Shown: positions 1-11,394 of the stretch, piece by piece | Layout: each line of letters starts with the position of its first letter | Numbering within the stretch: the first letter of the stretch is position 1 | Assembly: GCA_965240325.2 (NCBI GenBank) | Contig: OZ251243.1 | Span: 1,178,001 to 1,242,000 of the forward strand | Direction of reading: 5' to 3' | From: Rebecca billardiae RCC1528 | Lineage: Eukaryota; Haptophyta | Length of the DNA stretch: 64,000 nt | Translations under genes and position numbers: made by a program | Notes under the pieces: generated by a model | Database searches by the model: none | What the model was told of the DNA's origin: nothing | The model's input: only the letters and a program-made list of their open reading frames with translations

Positions 1-2
1 GC

Positions 3-308
3 TTCGAGTGCCACTACGACGACTACGGCCGGCGCGCCGACCGACGGCTCGTGTTCCTCGAGGACGTGTACACGCGGCAGGACGAGCGCGTGCCGTGGCG
101 GGCGGTGTGCATCGGCGCGCACTGCACCATCTGCGCCGCGCCGGTGTGTGCTCGCGAGCCGTGCTCCGTCTTCTACTGCCACCGGCTGTGCGCGTCATGC
201 GCGGCCGCCGCGCGCGACGTGCTGCCGCCCGAGATCCGACGGCTGGTCGACGCGGCGCGTGCGGCGCCGAGCGAGCCGCGCGAGCCGGGAAGGAGCCCGG
301 CTGGGTAG
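3..308 (+). CDS. CDPF1: CDPF1-like cysteine-rich protein, 3' end (partial)
   Basis: Only the last 101 codons lie in the window; the frame is open from base 3 to the TAG at 306-308, so the start or an upstream exon is off the left edge. The segment resembles the C-terminal half of the 'cysteine-rich DPF motif' protein family (human CDPF1): a VFLEDVYT strand, a CTIC pair, then EPCSVFYCHRLCASC and the PPEIRRLV helix, matching the family's Cys-x2-Cys ... Cys-SxFY-x2-x-C-x2-C spacing. The DPF signature itself is replaced by a VPW-containing stretch. The family is small (about 120 residues in animals), probably binds zinc, and has no established function. A GTG at 51 is internal, not a start. Family assignment is from remembered similarity. 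Confidence 0.72.
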   Translation, partial: FECHYDDYGRRADRRLVFLEDVYTRQDERVPWRAVCIGAHCTICAAPVCAREPCSVFYCHRLCASCAAAARDVLPPEIRRLVDAARAAPSEPREPGRSPAG

Positions 309-796
309 CAATCGGCCCTGCTGCCGGCATGCGGAGCTCACCACCGCGGCGCGCCTGCTCGTCGCAGCAGCGATGATCCGAGGCCTGCATCAGCCACCTT
401 CGTCCGTGGCAGCTCGGGCGCTGCTCTGTGCTCACGGTCCGCCGACTCACCGACACCAGCCTGGGAGTCCGAATAATATACGGAACGACGACTGGAACGC
501 GAGCGCGTGCATGCGCTTTGCGCCGTGCTCGGATTCCGAAGACCGAACTCTGACGACGACGACGTACACTCGGCGACGCATATGCTGGCGCACCATCCTC
601 TGACCGGGCGACTCTCGCGGCGACAGCCGATATCAATATATCATATATATAGTAGTACCGGCAGCGATGATAGCGAGTGATGACTGTGACAGAGATATAT
701 GACGACAGCATATGGCGGCACCTACTACTACTGCTGCTGCAATTCGTCCGCGCGAGCAGTCGGACCTAGCTACCAGCGAGTGTGAGCCACTGGACG
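309..796. other. Intergenic, convergent spacer
   Basis: Spacer between the 3' ends of the CDPF1-like gene and the sulfotransferase gene. It holds no open frame with coding-like composition. Around 630-660 and 690-715 it carries short TA-rich runs (atatatatag) that contrast with the GC-rich genes on both sides. No RNA gene or conserved motif was recognised. Confidence 0.6.
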
Positions 797-2143
797 TCAT
801 CCGCCGCACGGCCACGCCGCTGCGGCTGACGCCGACGGTGACAACGACGCTCCCGCCCCAGCGAGGGCCCGGCGGGTCCTTTGCCGTCGTACGCGCAGCC
901 GGCGCCGCCGAGCCAGTCCGTGCACTTCCGCCGAGGGCGCGTCACCGGGAGATCGAGATCTGGCGAGCTCGGCCGCGTCGCCGCCGTCCGCGCCGCCGCC
1001 CTCCACCGGCCATCGCGCCGCGCGCACGGCAATCTCGCGGTCGATCTCGCAGAGCTCGCCCAGCCGCGCCGCCGCCCACGCCGGCAGCGGCACCCGGAAC
1101 ACCTCGTAGTCCTGCGCGTACACGCGCAGCACCGCGGCGAGCGTGCTGGCGTTCGCGTACAGCTGGGCCAGCCTCGCCGACACGGCCGTGTCGTGCGGCG
1201 CCGCCCGCTTCCTCCGCCCCCGGCTGATGCGCGCCACCTTCCGCGCCACCTGCTGCAGCTGGGCCGACCGCTCCTGCGGCGGCGGGAAGTGGCGGTCGAC
1301 GGCCTTGCGCGCGAGCTGGCTGAGCGTCGGCTGGGCGCCCGGCGCAGCTGCGCGCCCGATCTCGCGCTCTGGCGCCGCGAGCTCGCCCTCGTCCAGCGGC
1401 ACGCCGACCGCACGCAGCAGCGCAAGCACGGCCGCGTGCGAGCGCGTCGGGTGCAGCTGCTCCACCGTCGAGTAGTTGGCGAGCGTGCGCGCGAGCGACA
1501 TGCAGAACTCGTGCTGCGGGCGCCAGTGGTCGTTGCGCAGCGGGTCGCTCATCAGAGCGCGCCGGTTCGTCGGCCTCGCCTGCGCGCGGAGCTGCGCCTC
1601 GCGCTTCGCCGCTCTCCGCAGCGCGAGCGCTTCCTGCGCGGCGCGCCACGGCAGGATGGCTGCCGAGCGCGCGGCGACCTCGTCAAAGCTGGGGCGTGCC
1701 ACGCCGAAGTTGCGCTCGCACATCGTCGAGCCGTCGCGATGCGACCCGGCGCACTTGGACGCGTACGCCGAGGCGAAGCGCTCGAGGGGCTCCCGGTAGA
1801 AGACCGCCTTGTGCCACAAAGGGTCCTCCAGGACTGCGCGCACCGCGGCCCCGCCCATCTGCAGGACCGCGGGCGAGTTGAAGTTGTAGTAGGGCACGTG
1901 CTCGACACCCGCGCGCTCCTCCGCGCTCATCGGCAGCAGAATCAGCTCGCGGAACATCTGGCTGAAGCTCTGGCTCCCCACCTTTTCGATTTTGCAGAAG
2001 AAGAGTTTCCGCTCCGGCCACACAATGGGATTGGCGCCGGCGGGGCCGACGCACGTGGCGAGCGCGATGAGCGCGGCGAGGCGGGGCGGGCGGGGTCGGG
2101 TAGGCGGGGCGCACCCCACCGAGGGCGCCCGCACGCCGTGCAT
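797..2143 (-). CDS. Golgi-type sulfotransferase (Sulfotransfer_2-like)
   Basis: A 448-residue single-exon protein. Sulfotransferases of this fold move a sulfo group from PAPS to a carbohydrate or other acceptor in the Golgi lumen. Two signatures support the call: KIEKVGSQSFSQMF (about residues 51-64), which fits the 5'-phosphosulfate-binding loop (K-x-G-S/T), and FYREPLERFASAY (about 115-127), which fits the 3'-phosphate-binding loop with its R-E/D-P-x-x-R-x-x-S-x-Y pattern. The start is placed at the ATG at 2143 because it gives a short basic N-terminus and then a hydrophobic stretch (about 21-35), as expected for a signal anchor; an in-frame frame continues upstream to 2263 but adds only low-complexity sequence. 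The last ~50 residues are basic and Ala-rich and may not be conserved. The acceptor substrate cannot be inferred. Confidence 0.72.
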   Translation of the reverse strand: MHGVRAPSVGCAPPTRPRPPRLAALIALATCVGPAGANPIVWPERKLFFCKIEKVGSQSFSQMFRELILLPMSAEERAGVEHVPYYNFNSPAVLQMGGAAVRAVLEDPLWHKAVFYREPLERFASAYASKCAGSHRDGSTMCERNFGVARPSFDEVAARSAAILPWRAAQEALALRRAAKREAQLRAQARPTNRRALMSDPLRNDHWRPQHEFCMSLARTLANYSTVEQLHPTRSHAAVLALLRAVGVPLDEGELAAPEREIGRAAAPGAQPTLSQLARKAVDRHFPPPQERSAQLQQVARKVARISRGRRKRAAPHDTAVSARLAQLYANASTLAAVLRVYAQDYEVFRVPLPAWAAARLGELCEIDREIAVRAARWPVEGGGADGGDAAELARSRSPGDAPSAEVHGLARRRRLRVRRQRTRRALAGAGASLSPSASAAAAWPCGG

Positions 2144-2504
2144 GGCCCGCGTGCCGCGCCGCGAGCGGCGCACGAGGCGCGGTTCACGGTGGCGGACAGC
2201 GAGGCTCGCGCGCCCACCGATTTGCCCCGTCGCGCCCACCGTGCCCCGTCGCGTGCCGCCCACCGTGTTTACCGTTTAGCCCTCCAAAAATGGGAATGGG
2301 CGCAGCAGCAGCAGAGAGCAGCGCGCAGCAGATCGAGCCAGATAGAACGCGCGCCGTCGCGGTCGGTACGACGCGCATGCGTAATGCATTTAGCGCATCA
2401 TGCATGATAGTGCATGCATCATGATGACGATGTTCACTGAGACACTCCGACGAGGTTTACAATAAGTCTTATATTTATTATAAGTACGTCTGCTCCGAGC
2501 ATGA
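2144..2504. other. Intergenic, upstream of sulfotransferase
   Basis: Spacer between two minus-strand genes; it should contain the sulfotransferase promoter and the CFAP74 3' region. Bases 2380-2430 hold a repeated short motif built on gcatgc/catcatg (gcgcatgcgtaatgcattta, then catcatgcatgatagtgcat), giving overlapping small palindromes. No TATA box is evident. Confidence 0.5.
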
Positions 2505-2937
2505 CTACAGCTTCTTGCCCTTCGCCGCGGACGTGCCCTTCTTCGACTCGGTGGGCTTGGCGGCGGCGGCGGCGGCGGCGACCGCCGCCGCGGCCGCCTC
2601 CGCCTCCGCCACCGCGCGCGCCGCCGCCTCGGCGAGCGCCGTGGCGGTTGGCACGAAGCCGCGCAGCACGACGCTCAGCTCTGGGTGCTCGGGCGGCGGC
2701 GCGCCGCCCTTGAGAGAGAGCTTCACGGTGGTCTCGGTCCACTGGCTCACGCCGAAGGAGGAGATGATGCCGAGGTTGGACTGCGCGAGCGACGCGGCGG
2801 TCGGCGTGAACGTGAACTTGATCGTCCGCGAGCCGCCCGCCTCTATCTGGCCCTTCATAGGCTCCACTTGGAACCCGAGCGCCGCCGCGTCGGGCGGGAG
2901 TGCGGAGAGCTCAAAGTCGAGGGCGGGCCCGGCGGGC

Positions 2938-2975
<38 letters not shown>

Positions 2976-5900
2976 GCGCTTCCCGCCGCCGTCCGAGCCG
3001 CGGCTCGCGCCGCGCGCCGCCGCCGCCGCCGTCGCCGTGCCCACCAGCCCGGGCGCGTGCCCGACCGCCGCCACGTTGCCGAGTATGAGCTCGGCCGTAC
3101 CCACGTGGGTAGGGCTGGGCGTGAGCGTGAGCGGCACGCGCGCGGCCAGCTCGGCGAGCGGGTCGTGCGCGGGCGTGCCGTCGGCCATCGTGAGCAGCGG
3201 CTGGCGCGGCGGCGCGAGCGGCGTCGAGGTGGCCAGCTCGGCGTCCAGCGCCTGCGGCGTCAGCCACCACGCGCCGCACGGCGCGCCGTGCGCGCGCACG
3301 CACAGCGTCTGCCGGTCCCGCTCGTTGGGCACGCGCAGCTCGAGCAGCAGCCAAAAGTCCGGGCCGGGCCGGTCCGGCGCGAAAGTGGCGACGCACACCT
3401 GCGCGGGGCGAGCGATGAGGTAGGGCGGGGCGCCGAGGCCGCGCCGTGCGCGTGAGCGAGGGCGCGGCCTCGGGCGGGGCGGGGGAGGCAGAGCAGACGC
3501 CAGGCCAGCTGTCGGCGAGTCGTCCGCTCTCCGCCGCAGCGCGCGGCTGATCTCGAGCAATCTCGTCGGCTGATCTCGAGCAATCTCCTCGGCCGCGCGC
3601 GCGGCGCGGCGGCGCGCGCACGCGCGCACCTGCTCGCCGCGAGCGGGCACGGTCGCGACGCGCGGCGTCACGTCGAGCGCGAGCCGCCCGCCCACGTTGC
3701 GGAACCCCTCGCGCAGCGTGACCAGCTCGTACGGCAGAGCAAAGTCGGACTCATTCACCAGACTGAACCGGGCGGTGCGCACGTCTCCGACCAGCGTGGC
3801 GCCGAGGTGGAGGGTGGAGGGCGCACACGGCAGCGGCTGGCTCTCGGGCAGCTTGATCTGCAGCGAGGGCGCCGCGCCCTGGCCCTGCAGCGTGAGCATC
3901 AGGTCGCCGCGCGCGCAGCTGAGCACCAGCTGCTCGTAGCTCTTCGCCTGCGCAGCAGCCGCAGGCGCGCGCGCGCGCGCGCAAGGGCGGGGGCCGGCGC
4001 CGTGAGCTGCCCGCCGCGCGCCGCTCGGCGCGAGGACGGGGCACGGCCGTTGGCGTGGCCGCGGCGGCCGGTCGGCGCGCCCAAAAGGGCGGCGGCGGCG
4101 GCAGCAGCAGCAGCGCACAGCCAACAGCCGCGCGCTGCGCCGCGCGCCGCGCTCGGTACCTCCTGCGTCGGCGCGAACTGGAGGCCGAGCTCGAGCTCCC
4201 CGTGTGGCGGGAGCGGGCGCACGCTCGTGGTGAGGCTGAACGCCCCCGTCGGGTCTGGCTGCGTCACCGCCAGCTCGACCGTCTCCGCGGAGCGGTTCGC
4301 GATCACAAGCCTGCGCGCGACGGACTGGCCTGCACGCGCGGGCGGGCGCGGCGGCGGCGGCGGTGCGCGGCGTGGCAGGCGGGGCGGCACGCGGTGGGCG
4401 CGCGCGCGCGCGCGGCGGTGAGCGGCGGGCGCGCGCACGCGGCGGCGGTGCGGGCTGGGCGAGGAGCAAGGTCCGCGCCGCGCGCACACGCGCCGCGCAG
4501 CAGCCAGGGCGAGCGGCGGCGCGGCGCGGCATGCGCGGCGCGGCATGCGCGGCGCGGCATGCATGCGCGGCGAGCGCGCGGCGCACCGACGGAGACCGTG
4601 CCGAACGCCTCCTCGGCGCGCACGCCGCCGGTGCGCGCGAAGACCACGACAGGCGGCAGCGCGGCGCCGCTCAGCTCGAGGTACTGCGTCAGCTCGGCCG
4701 AGTGCGGCGGCGACTGCACGGCGGGCGCGCGCACGAAGCACGCCAGTTGGCAGCGGTGCTGCACCGCCTTGGGCGCGAGCGAGAGGGGCGAGCCGTCGCC
4801 GCCGACGGTGGAGGCGAGGGAGCGCGTCTCATCGGCGTCCTCCGCCGCGAGCGCCAGCGCCGTCTGCGCCGCCGCCGCCGCCTCGTCGGCGCCCGCCGGC
4901 GCCGCGGCGGGCGCGCCCTCCGCGCCGCCCGCGCCCGCGCCGCCCGGCTTCTTGCGCGCGGGCCTGCGAGGCTCGTAGACGAGCTGCACGCGCACGCGCT
5001 CGCCCGGCTCGAGGACGAGCACGGTGGGCGTCGGGCGGAACGGCGCGCCGGCGGGCGCGTGCAGCTCAAAGTGCGCGGCGTACCGCAGCGCCGAGCGCGC
5101 CTCAAGATCGACCACCGAGCGGCCGCCAAACGGAGTGGCCGGGAAGCGCACCGCCGCGTGGCTCCACTCGAGCGCGGGCTCGGTGCCGCGGCCGGCGCAG
5201 CGCAGGGTGAACTGGCGGTTCTGCGTCGTGGCGCAGCGGAGCACGCCGTCGAACCGCGTCGCGGCGCGCGGCGCGAAGCGCACGACGCGCTCGACCGTCT
5301 CGTGCGGCAGCAGCGAGCCGAGCCCGTCGCCCGGCTGAACGTCCAGCTCCGGCGGCAGCGGGACAAAGCCGAAGTCGACCTTGAGGGTGGAGGTGTTGGT
5401 GATGCGCAGCGGCACGCCGACGCAGCCGCCGACGGCGCACGCGCCGAACTCCAGCTCGGCGGGCTCGAAGCGCAGCTCGGACGGCGTGAGTTGGAAGCGC
5501 AGCAGGAAGAGCGCCGGCAGCCGCTGGCCGTGCACGAGCACGCGCACCGGCAGCTGCACGACGCCTGACGCCAGGTCCGCGAAGCTGCCGCACTTCTCGA
5601 GCAGCTCGGCGGTGGGCGTGATGCGCAGCGAGGCGCGCGCGGCCGAGCCGGCCTGCACGAACGCCACGGCGGGGACGAACTCCGCGTGCGCGCGGAGGCA
5701 CGCCGGCATCTTGAGCTCCACCTTGAGCGCCGTCTTGGAGCGGTTGCCGATCAGCACGTCGTCGCGATACAGAGTGGAGTACCGCATCGTCTGCAGGTCG
5801 AGCACCTCGCGCGGCACGAAGATGGGCACGCGCGCGCCGACGCCGGCGAGCGTGACGGCGGCGGGCGGCGTGCCGCCGTCCTCGAACTCGAGCGTGAGGT

Positions 5901-8566
5901 CCTGCGACGTCGCGAGCGGGCGGAGCGGCTTGAAGACCACCGCGAGCCGCGCGGTCGAGTAGGGCGCAATCTCGAGGTTGTCCGCGCAGCTGAACACGGG
6001 CCGGGACGCGACGACCATGTCCGGCGCGACCTGCGTCATCACCTCGCGCAGCGCGGGAGGCATCTCGTCGTACCCCGAGCGCGAGGCCGCGCCGCCGCCG
6101 CCGCCGCCCTCGCCGCCGCCCCCGCCGCCGCCCTCGCCCTCCGCGTCGTCGTCGGGCGGCGCGTGCACCTCGGCGGCACCGAGCACGCGCGCGCGCGTCG
6201 GCAGCGCGCCCTCGTTCGCCACCTCGATGTGGAGCGTCTTGGACTCGCCGAGCGTGACGGGGCCGAAGTCGAGGAGCGGCGTGCGGAGGGAGACGACCAC
6301 CTTGCGCGTCGTGCACCGGATCGGCACCGCCTCGGGCCCCGTCTCCGCCAGCAGCGGCAGCTCCGCTTCGATGTCCTCGTTCAGCTTGGGGCTGAAAGTC
6401 ACCTTGACGCGGCACGCGGTCCCGGCCGAGAGGTAGCCCGGCTTCTCAAAGTCGAAGCGGAAGAAGTCGACGATGGCGTCGGGGAGCGGGAGGAGGCGGA
6501 AGGTGTTGAACGTGCGCGAGACGTTGGTCAGCGTGAAGTGCCGCACGTACGTCTGCCCCACCTCGAAGTCCGCCACCTCGATGGCCGCCGGCTGCGGCAG
6601 AAACGCCGTGCCCACAAACGGCTTGCCGCCGACCACCTGCTGCTTGAGCATCGCGCTCTTCTGGCGCTGGCGCGCGGCGGCCATGTACTGCTGCTCGAGC
6701 TTGGAGAGCTGGCGCGCGGGGCCGATCGCGCGCGCCTCCACCGCGCCGCCGCCGCCCGCGTCCCACAGCCCCGGCAGCTCGGGCGCCACAACCTCGTCGA
6801 CCGCACTGCCCGCCAGCCGCGCCTCCGCCGCGGCCGCCGCGGTCGAGCGCAGCATCGGCGCGGCGGCGGTGGCGGCGGCGGCGCCGGCGGCGGCGTGCGT
6901 GCCGATGGCCGCCGGCCCCGCCGCCGCGCCGCCGCCCGCGCCGCCGCCGCCCGCCTCCGCGCCCTCCTCGCCGCCCCCCTCGGCTCCCTCCGGCTCAGCA
7001 GTGTGGCTGGGCAGCCAGCGCTCGTCGTGAGTAACGTCCGGGAACTTGGCGGCGATCTTGTCGATCACGCGCTGGTCGGTGCGGCCGCGCGCGGTGCCGA
7101 ACTCGCGCGTCTTGACGACGGCGTGCTCCGACGGGTACAGCGTGTCCAGCCGCGACGTCGGGTCGATCAGCGTGCCGCCCGTCGCCGTGCGCGCCGACAT
7201 GAACTCGTCGGCGCGCGCCTCGCGCGTCGCTGCCGTGTACTCCTCGAGGAAGCTGCGCTCGGCGGTGCGCGCCTTGAGCCGCGCCTTGCGCGCCTTCTGG
7301 TAGTCGGCCTCCTCGCGGAGCATCCGCGCGGTCAGCACGTCCGCGTGCGCCTTCAGCCGCGCGCGGATCGCCTCGCGCTCGCCCACCTTGCGCGCCTCCT
7401 CCGCGCGCCGCCGCATCACCTCGTACGGGTTGCCGCCCGCCGCGAGGATGCCTGAGCGCTGCGCGGCCAGCTCGGCGGCGTCGGCGGCGCGGCGCGCGCG
7501 CGCGCGCTCGTTCGCGCCGGCGATCTTGGCGTCGATCTCCGCCTTCGAGCGCTTCAGCTCGAGCACCGCGCGCGCGCGCCGCGCCTGCTCCGCCGCCTCC
7601 TGCTCGCCGAGCGCGCGCCGCTGCTCCGACAGATGCGCCTGCGCGTCGCGCAGCCGCGCGCGCGCCTTCGAGACGTGGTGCGCGGAGGCGTCGACGGAGG
7701 CCTGGTCCGCGGCGGCCTTGCGCAGCAGCGACGCCTCGCGCTCGGCCTCCGCCCGCGTCGCCTCGCGCTCGCGCCGCCGCGCCGCGTGCCGCTCCTGCTC
7801 CGTCCGCAGCTGCGCGACCACATGCTCGCGCGCGCTCACGGGCGCGTGCGCCTGCGCGAGCGGCGCCTCCTCCACCTCCGAGCGCATGAGCGCGACGTCG
7901 AGCGCGTCGACGCGCGCCTGGCACTCGGTGGTGCGCGCCTCGGCCGCGTCGACCACCTGCTGCTGCGCCGCCACCGCGCCCTCCGAGCCCGCCACGCGCT
8001 CGCGCAGCGCCGCCTGCCGCTGGCGCGTCGGCCGCTCCTCGCCCTCGCCGATCGCGAGCCGGAGCTGCGCCTCGTCGCGCGCGAGCTGCGACTCGAGCTC
8101 GCCGAGGCGCTCGGCGGCCTGCGAGCGGCCGACGTGCGACTCGGCCAGCTCGAGCTCCGCGTGCTTCAGCTCCGTGCGCAGGTCCACGCTCCGCCGGTGC
8201 AGCGTCGCGTACTGCGCGCGCGCGCGGCGCCGAGCGAGCGAGCGGCGGCGGCGGTGCGCGCGCGCGGGCGCGGGCGCGCGTCAGCGCGGGCGCGGGCGCG
8301 CGACACGGGGCGTGTGGGACCGGCGCGCGTGTGTGCTCGCGCACCTGCCGCTGCAGCTGGCGCTCGTGCTTGCTCTTCGCTGTCGTGAGCGTGCCGGTGC
8401 CGGCGAGCTGAGCGGAGAGCTCCTCGAGCATCTTCACTTCGAAGCGGATCGGGTCGTTCTCCTCGTCGGCGTCGTCGGCGTCGTCCGCGTCGAGGCCCTC
8501 GTAGTACCACGCGTCATCCTCGAGGGCCGCGCCCTCGGCGGCCATGCCCGCCTCGGGCTCCGCCAT
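2505..8566 (-). CDS. CFAP74: Cilia- and flagella-associated protein 74
   Basis: Five exons: 8566-8345, 8211-4587, 4329-4160, 3947-3630, 3398-2505, joined in phases 0, 1, 0, 0, giving 1742 residues. All four introns are GT-AG (133, 257, 212 and 231 bp). Domain order matches CFAP74, a central-apparatus C1b/C1d projection protein of motile cilia: an acidic N-terminus, a long Glu/Arg/Ala-rich coiled coil (about residues 75-370), a PELPGLWD motif, then repeated ASH/MSP-type immunoglobulin folds. Diagnostic stretches include the GKPFVGTAFLPQP/DFEVGQTYVRHF/TNVSRTFN block, PGYLSAGTACRVKVTFSPKL, and TLYRDDVLIGNRSKTALK. The length fits the family (about 1600 in human). The protein ends in a Lys/Ala-rich tail after a final ASH-like domain. 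Exon 1 starts at an ATG in a good frame; exon 1 to exon 2 joins RQLQRQ to YATLHRRS. Presence of the gene implies a motile flagellum with a central pair. Confidence 0.9.
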
Positions 8567-8742
8567 GCTCGCTGAGGGGGGAGCTAGCAGCCCGTAACGG
8601 TGGCGGCGACCGCCATGAGCGGCGGGTCCGTTTGATTTTTTCGGCGGATGTCGCGAGTCGCGACGAGTATCTTTTCCGCGGCCGAAGCAGAAAACAATTG
8701 GGCGCCATTTTGGAGCAAATCTGGCCGGTGGTTGCATGGATA

Positions 8743-9844
8743 GTAAGGTTCGGGGGCCGAGTCCGGGAGCTGCCCCTTCAACTTTAGTGGGCACGCTGTG
8801 GCCGCATGGCGGCCGGCCGCCCGCCGCCCACGCGAACAAAAGTCCGTGCGCTGGCGTGATGGGCACGCACGTGTCGATGGCGTAGGCCTGACAGGTCCGT
8901 ATGTGTCATGACCGATCCCCAGGCGCGTTTTAGACCCCATCCCCGGCGCCTGAGGCACCACACATGCTGGCGATGACAGATGTCGTGTTCAGCACAGGTT
9001 GCTGTGCACGCGCCGGTACGGCGGGGTGGTGCACACGGAGAGAGGGCCTAGAAAGGGGTGGTGTGCGTTCTCACAGGTCTGGTCTCCACTGCTGTCGCCC
9101 GGCGCGCGCGTCATAAGGATGGGCGGCCTGTTCAGTGCTTCTTGTTGGCTGACGGTAAAGCATGCTCACTGTTCACACACGCACCACTTGGGCGTGTACC
9201 CTCAGCGAGGCGTTCAGGCTGAAGAGTTCGCAGAGAGGGAGCCCATTAGGTCTTGTGTGTCCTGCGTGGGCAATCTGACAGCTCCACCGGCTACTTGACG
9301 GCTACTTGTGCCCTGGAATTGAGCTCATGCCATGGCTCTGCCCCATCGCCACCTGCCACACACAAAACGCTCAGTTGCGTAATGTTTGTTTTAAAAGCAA
9401 GAGTGTTCGTGGTATAGTGGAATATGCGGTGTTTAAGCAGCTTCCAAGCCTACTGGGACACACGACGCGCGCGCTGGGCGACGTCAGTAGAGACCAGACC
9501 TGTGAGAACGCACACCACCCCTTTCTAGGCCCTCTCTCCGTGTGCACCACCCCGCCGTACGGGCGCGCGCACAGCAACCAGTGCTGAACACGACATCTGT
9601 CATCGCCAGCATGTGTGGTGCCTCAGGCGCCGGGGATGGGGTCTAAAACGCGCCTGGGGATCGGCCATGACACATACGGACCTGCCAGGCCTACGCCATC
9701 CACACGTGCGTGCCCATCACGCCCGCGCACGGACTTTTGTTCGCGTGGGCGGCGGGCGGCCGGCCGCCATGCGGCCACAGCGTGCCCACTCAAGTTGAAG
9801 GGGCAGCTTTCAGACTGCAGTCCGGGGCGCCCCCCGAACCTTAC
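8743..9844. mobile_element. Fold-back element 1 (long terminal inverted repeats)
   Basis: Two arms of roughly 370-380 bp (8743 to about 9112, and about 9468 to 9844) are near-perfect reverse complements, separated by a ~355-bp unique middle. The outer ends read TA-GTAAGGTTCGGGG on the left and its reverse complement on the right (CCCCGAACCTTAC-TA), so a TA dinucleotide flanks both ends; this is consistent with a TA target-site duplication but could also be part of the inverted repeat. The arms share small indels, for example a different run just inside the end. No transposase-like frame is present. This looks like a non-autonomous fold-back/MITE-type DNA transposon lying about 180 bp upstream of the CFAP74 start. 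Confidence 0.75.
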
Positions 9845-9846
9845 TA

Positions 9847-10905
9847 TGCTGCGGTGCACTGACCAGGAGTCACAGTCATCAGGAGAAGTCGGGAGAAGTC
9901 GGGAATCCTTGGCCTGTACTCGTAGTCGGGCCGCGCGCCGCCGGTCCCACGGGCACTGCGCCTCGGCGGACCACTCGTCAGCCGCGACGACATAGTCCCG
10001 GTTTCTGAGTGTGACTATGCGTATAGCGAACCAGCCAATCGCTAGTATCAGTTTCTACGGGCCAGATCCGCAGATAGCAAGCCCCAGTTTCTTAACGTGC
10101 TTGCCTGTAAGACTCTAGGAGTCGCGGAGCTTAAGGCCGTCGCCTGGGACTGATGGGAGTGGGAGTGGCGCATGACGCCGCTTGCGGCTTGACGGCATGA
10201 TCGGATGATGATCGGACGACATGACGAGGCATGAGCGGCTGCCTATCCGGTCATCGAACTCGAAGTCGAAGTTCGCCACTCGAGTGACGACCGGATTATA
10301 TTATGTGCGTCTGCTGCTGCTTATTGTTATTAATTGATGAGTGAACTCGTATAATCATCACTGAGTAAGTCGTAGCAGCTTACTCGGCCGCTAGATAGTG
10401 AACAGTGGGCCCAGCTGTCCCAGTGGGCACTCACTCCTCCGTCCTCGGAGTCGGACGAGCTGACCCACGGCGGCCGAGAGTCAGACTGCGGGCTCAGCGT
10501 GTACTTATAGTTATAAGTGATCACTGTGATTCAGTGTCGTGATACTCCGAAATCGTCGAAATACCGGATACTATACGGTATTAATTATTATTATAATAAT
10601 AACGACGTTATATAAATCGGTACTGGCAACCGCGCTTACTGTCATAATATTCTGCGGGCCATTCCGCGCACGTCGACGGCGCGCCGCGGGCTACTACTAG
10701 TACTCGCCTGCTACTACAACGGTCGGATCTGCTGAGGCCAGCATTGGGAATGGACTACAGCACAAAAGTACACCTTCGCAGTGCTCAGTCGTCTGTAAAT
10801 GTCAGCGGCCGTGTGTCACGTCAACGGTGCCTGGCAAAGCCTGCCAGTCACACGATCGATGCGGTGACATGCTGTGATAAGTGTCGCCGCGCCGTCACGG
10901 ATGCG
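9847..10905. other. Intergenic, right of fold-back element 1
   Basis: No gene recognised. Composition is mixed, with an AT-rich block at about 10500-10625 (ttaattattattataataataac) inside otherwise moderate GC. A short inverted-type sequence around 10290-10345 is AT-rich. Nothing resembling tRNA, rRNA or a coding exon was found. Confidence 0.5.
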
Positions 10906-11394
10906 TCAGCACGAGTGCGATACGAGCACGCCCAGGTCGGCGGTCGCAATTGGCGCCCAATCGCGCAGCCTAGGAGACGTATCACGGCCCGGCCCCTCCA
11001 GATGCACGTGGGCGGTCGGCTGCTCCGGCGGAGACGATGTTCCTAGCCTTATTGTGGCCTCCCGCATGCGCAGCGCCGAGCGCGGCGATATGCAATGCTC
11101 GGCCTGCGCGTGCTCATCGAGCTCCTTGTCCTTGGTGAGAAAGTAGAGTGGCGGCGGGATGCCGTACATAAGCCTGCGCGCCTCGAAGAGGTGCGACGCC
11201 GTCGCGCCTGGCGGCATGCGCTCCGCGTCGCGCATCGCGAACGCCTTTGCGCTCGCGCGCTCCTGCTGCCGGAGGAAGGCTTGGCTGGGCTCGCGGGCAG
11301 CGAGCGGCATGCGCGCCGGGAGCGCGATGGCGGGGCATTCGCACTCCTCCTCGAGCAAGCTGATCGAGCGCATCTTGACCCAGCCCTTCTCCAT
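10906..11394 (-). CDS. Orphan open frame between repeats, unknown
   Basis: A 162-codon frame from the ATG at 11394. The first ~100 codons have the strong G/C third-position bias of neighbouring real genes and a non-repetitive residue mix (MEKGWVKMRSISLLEEE at the start; a LFEARRLMYGIPPPLYFLT stretch near residue 70-90). After about residue 105 the third-position bias disappears, which suggests that the true coding part ends or is spliced near there. I do not recognise the family. It could be a small single-exon gene, one exon of a gene cut up by the neighbouring repeats, or a remnant. A T-run and AT-rich segment (about 11460-11485) lies directly upstream and could be promoter. Confidence 0.4.
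   Translation of the reverse strand: MEKGWVKMRSISLLEEECECPAIALPARMPLAAREPSQAFLRQQERASAKAFAMRDAERMPPGATASHLFEARRLMYGIPPPLYFLTKDKELDEHAQAEHCISPRSALRMREATIRLGTSSPPEQPTAHVHLEGPGRDTSPRLRDWAPIATADLGVLVSHSC

Noticed and set aside
881-2407. 508-codon plus-strand frame over the sulfotransferase gene
   Set aside because: Antisense shadow of a recognised gene; Arg-rich and with no motif.
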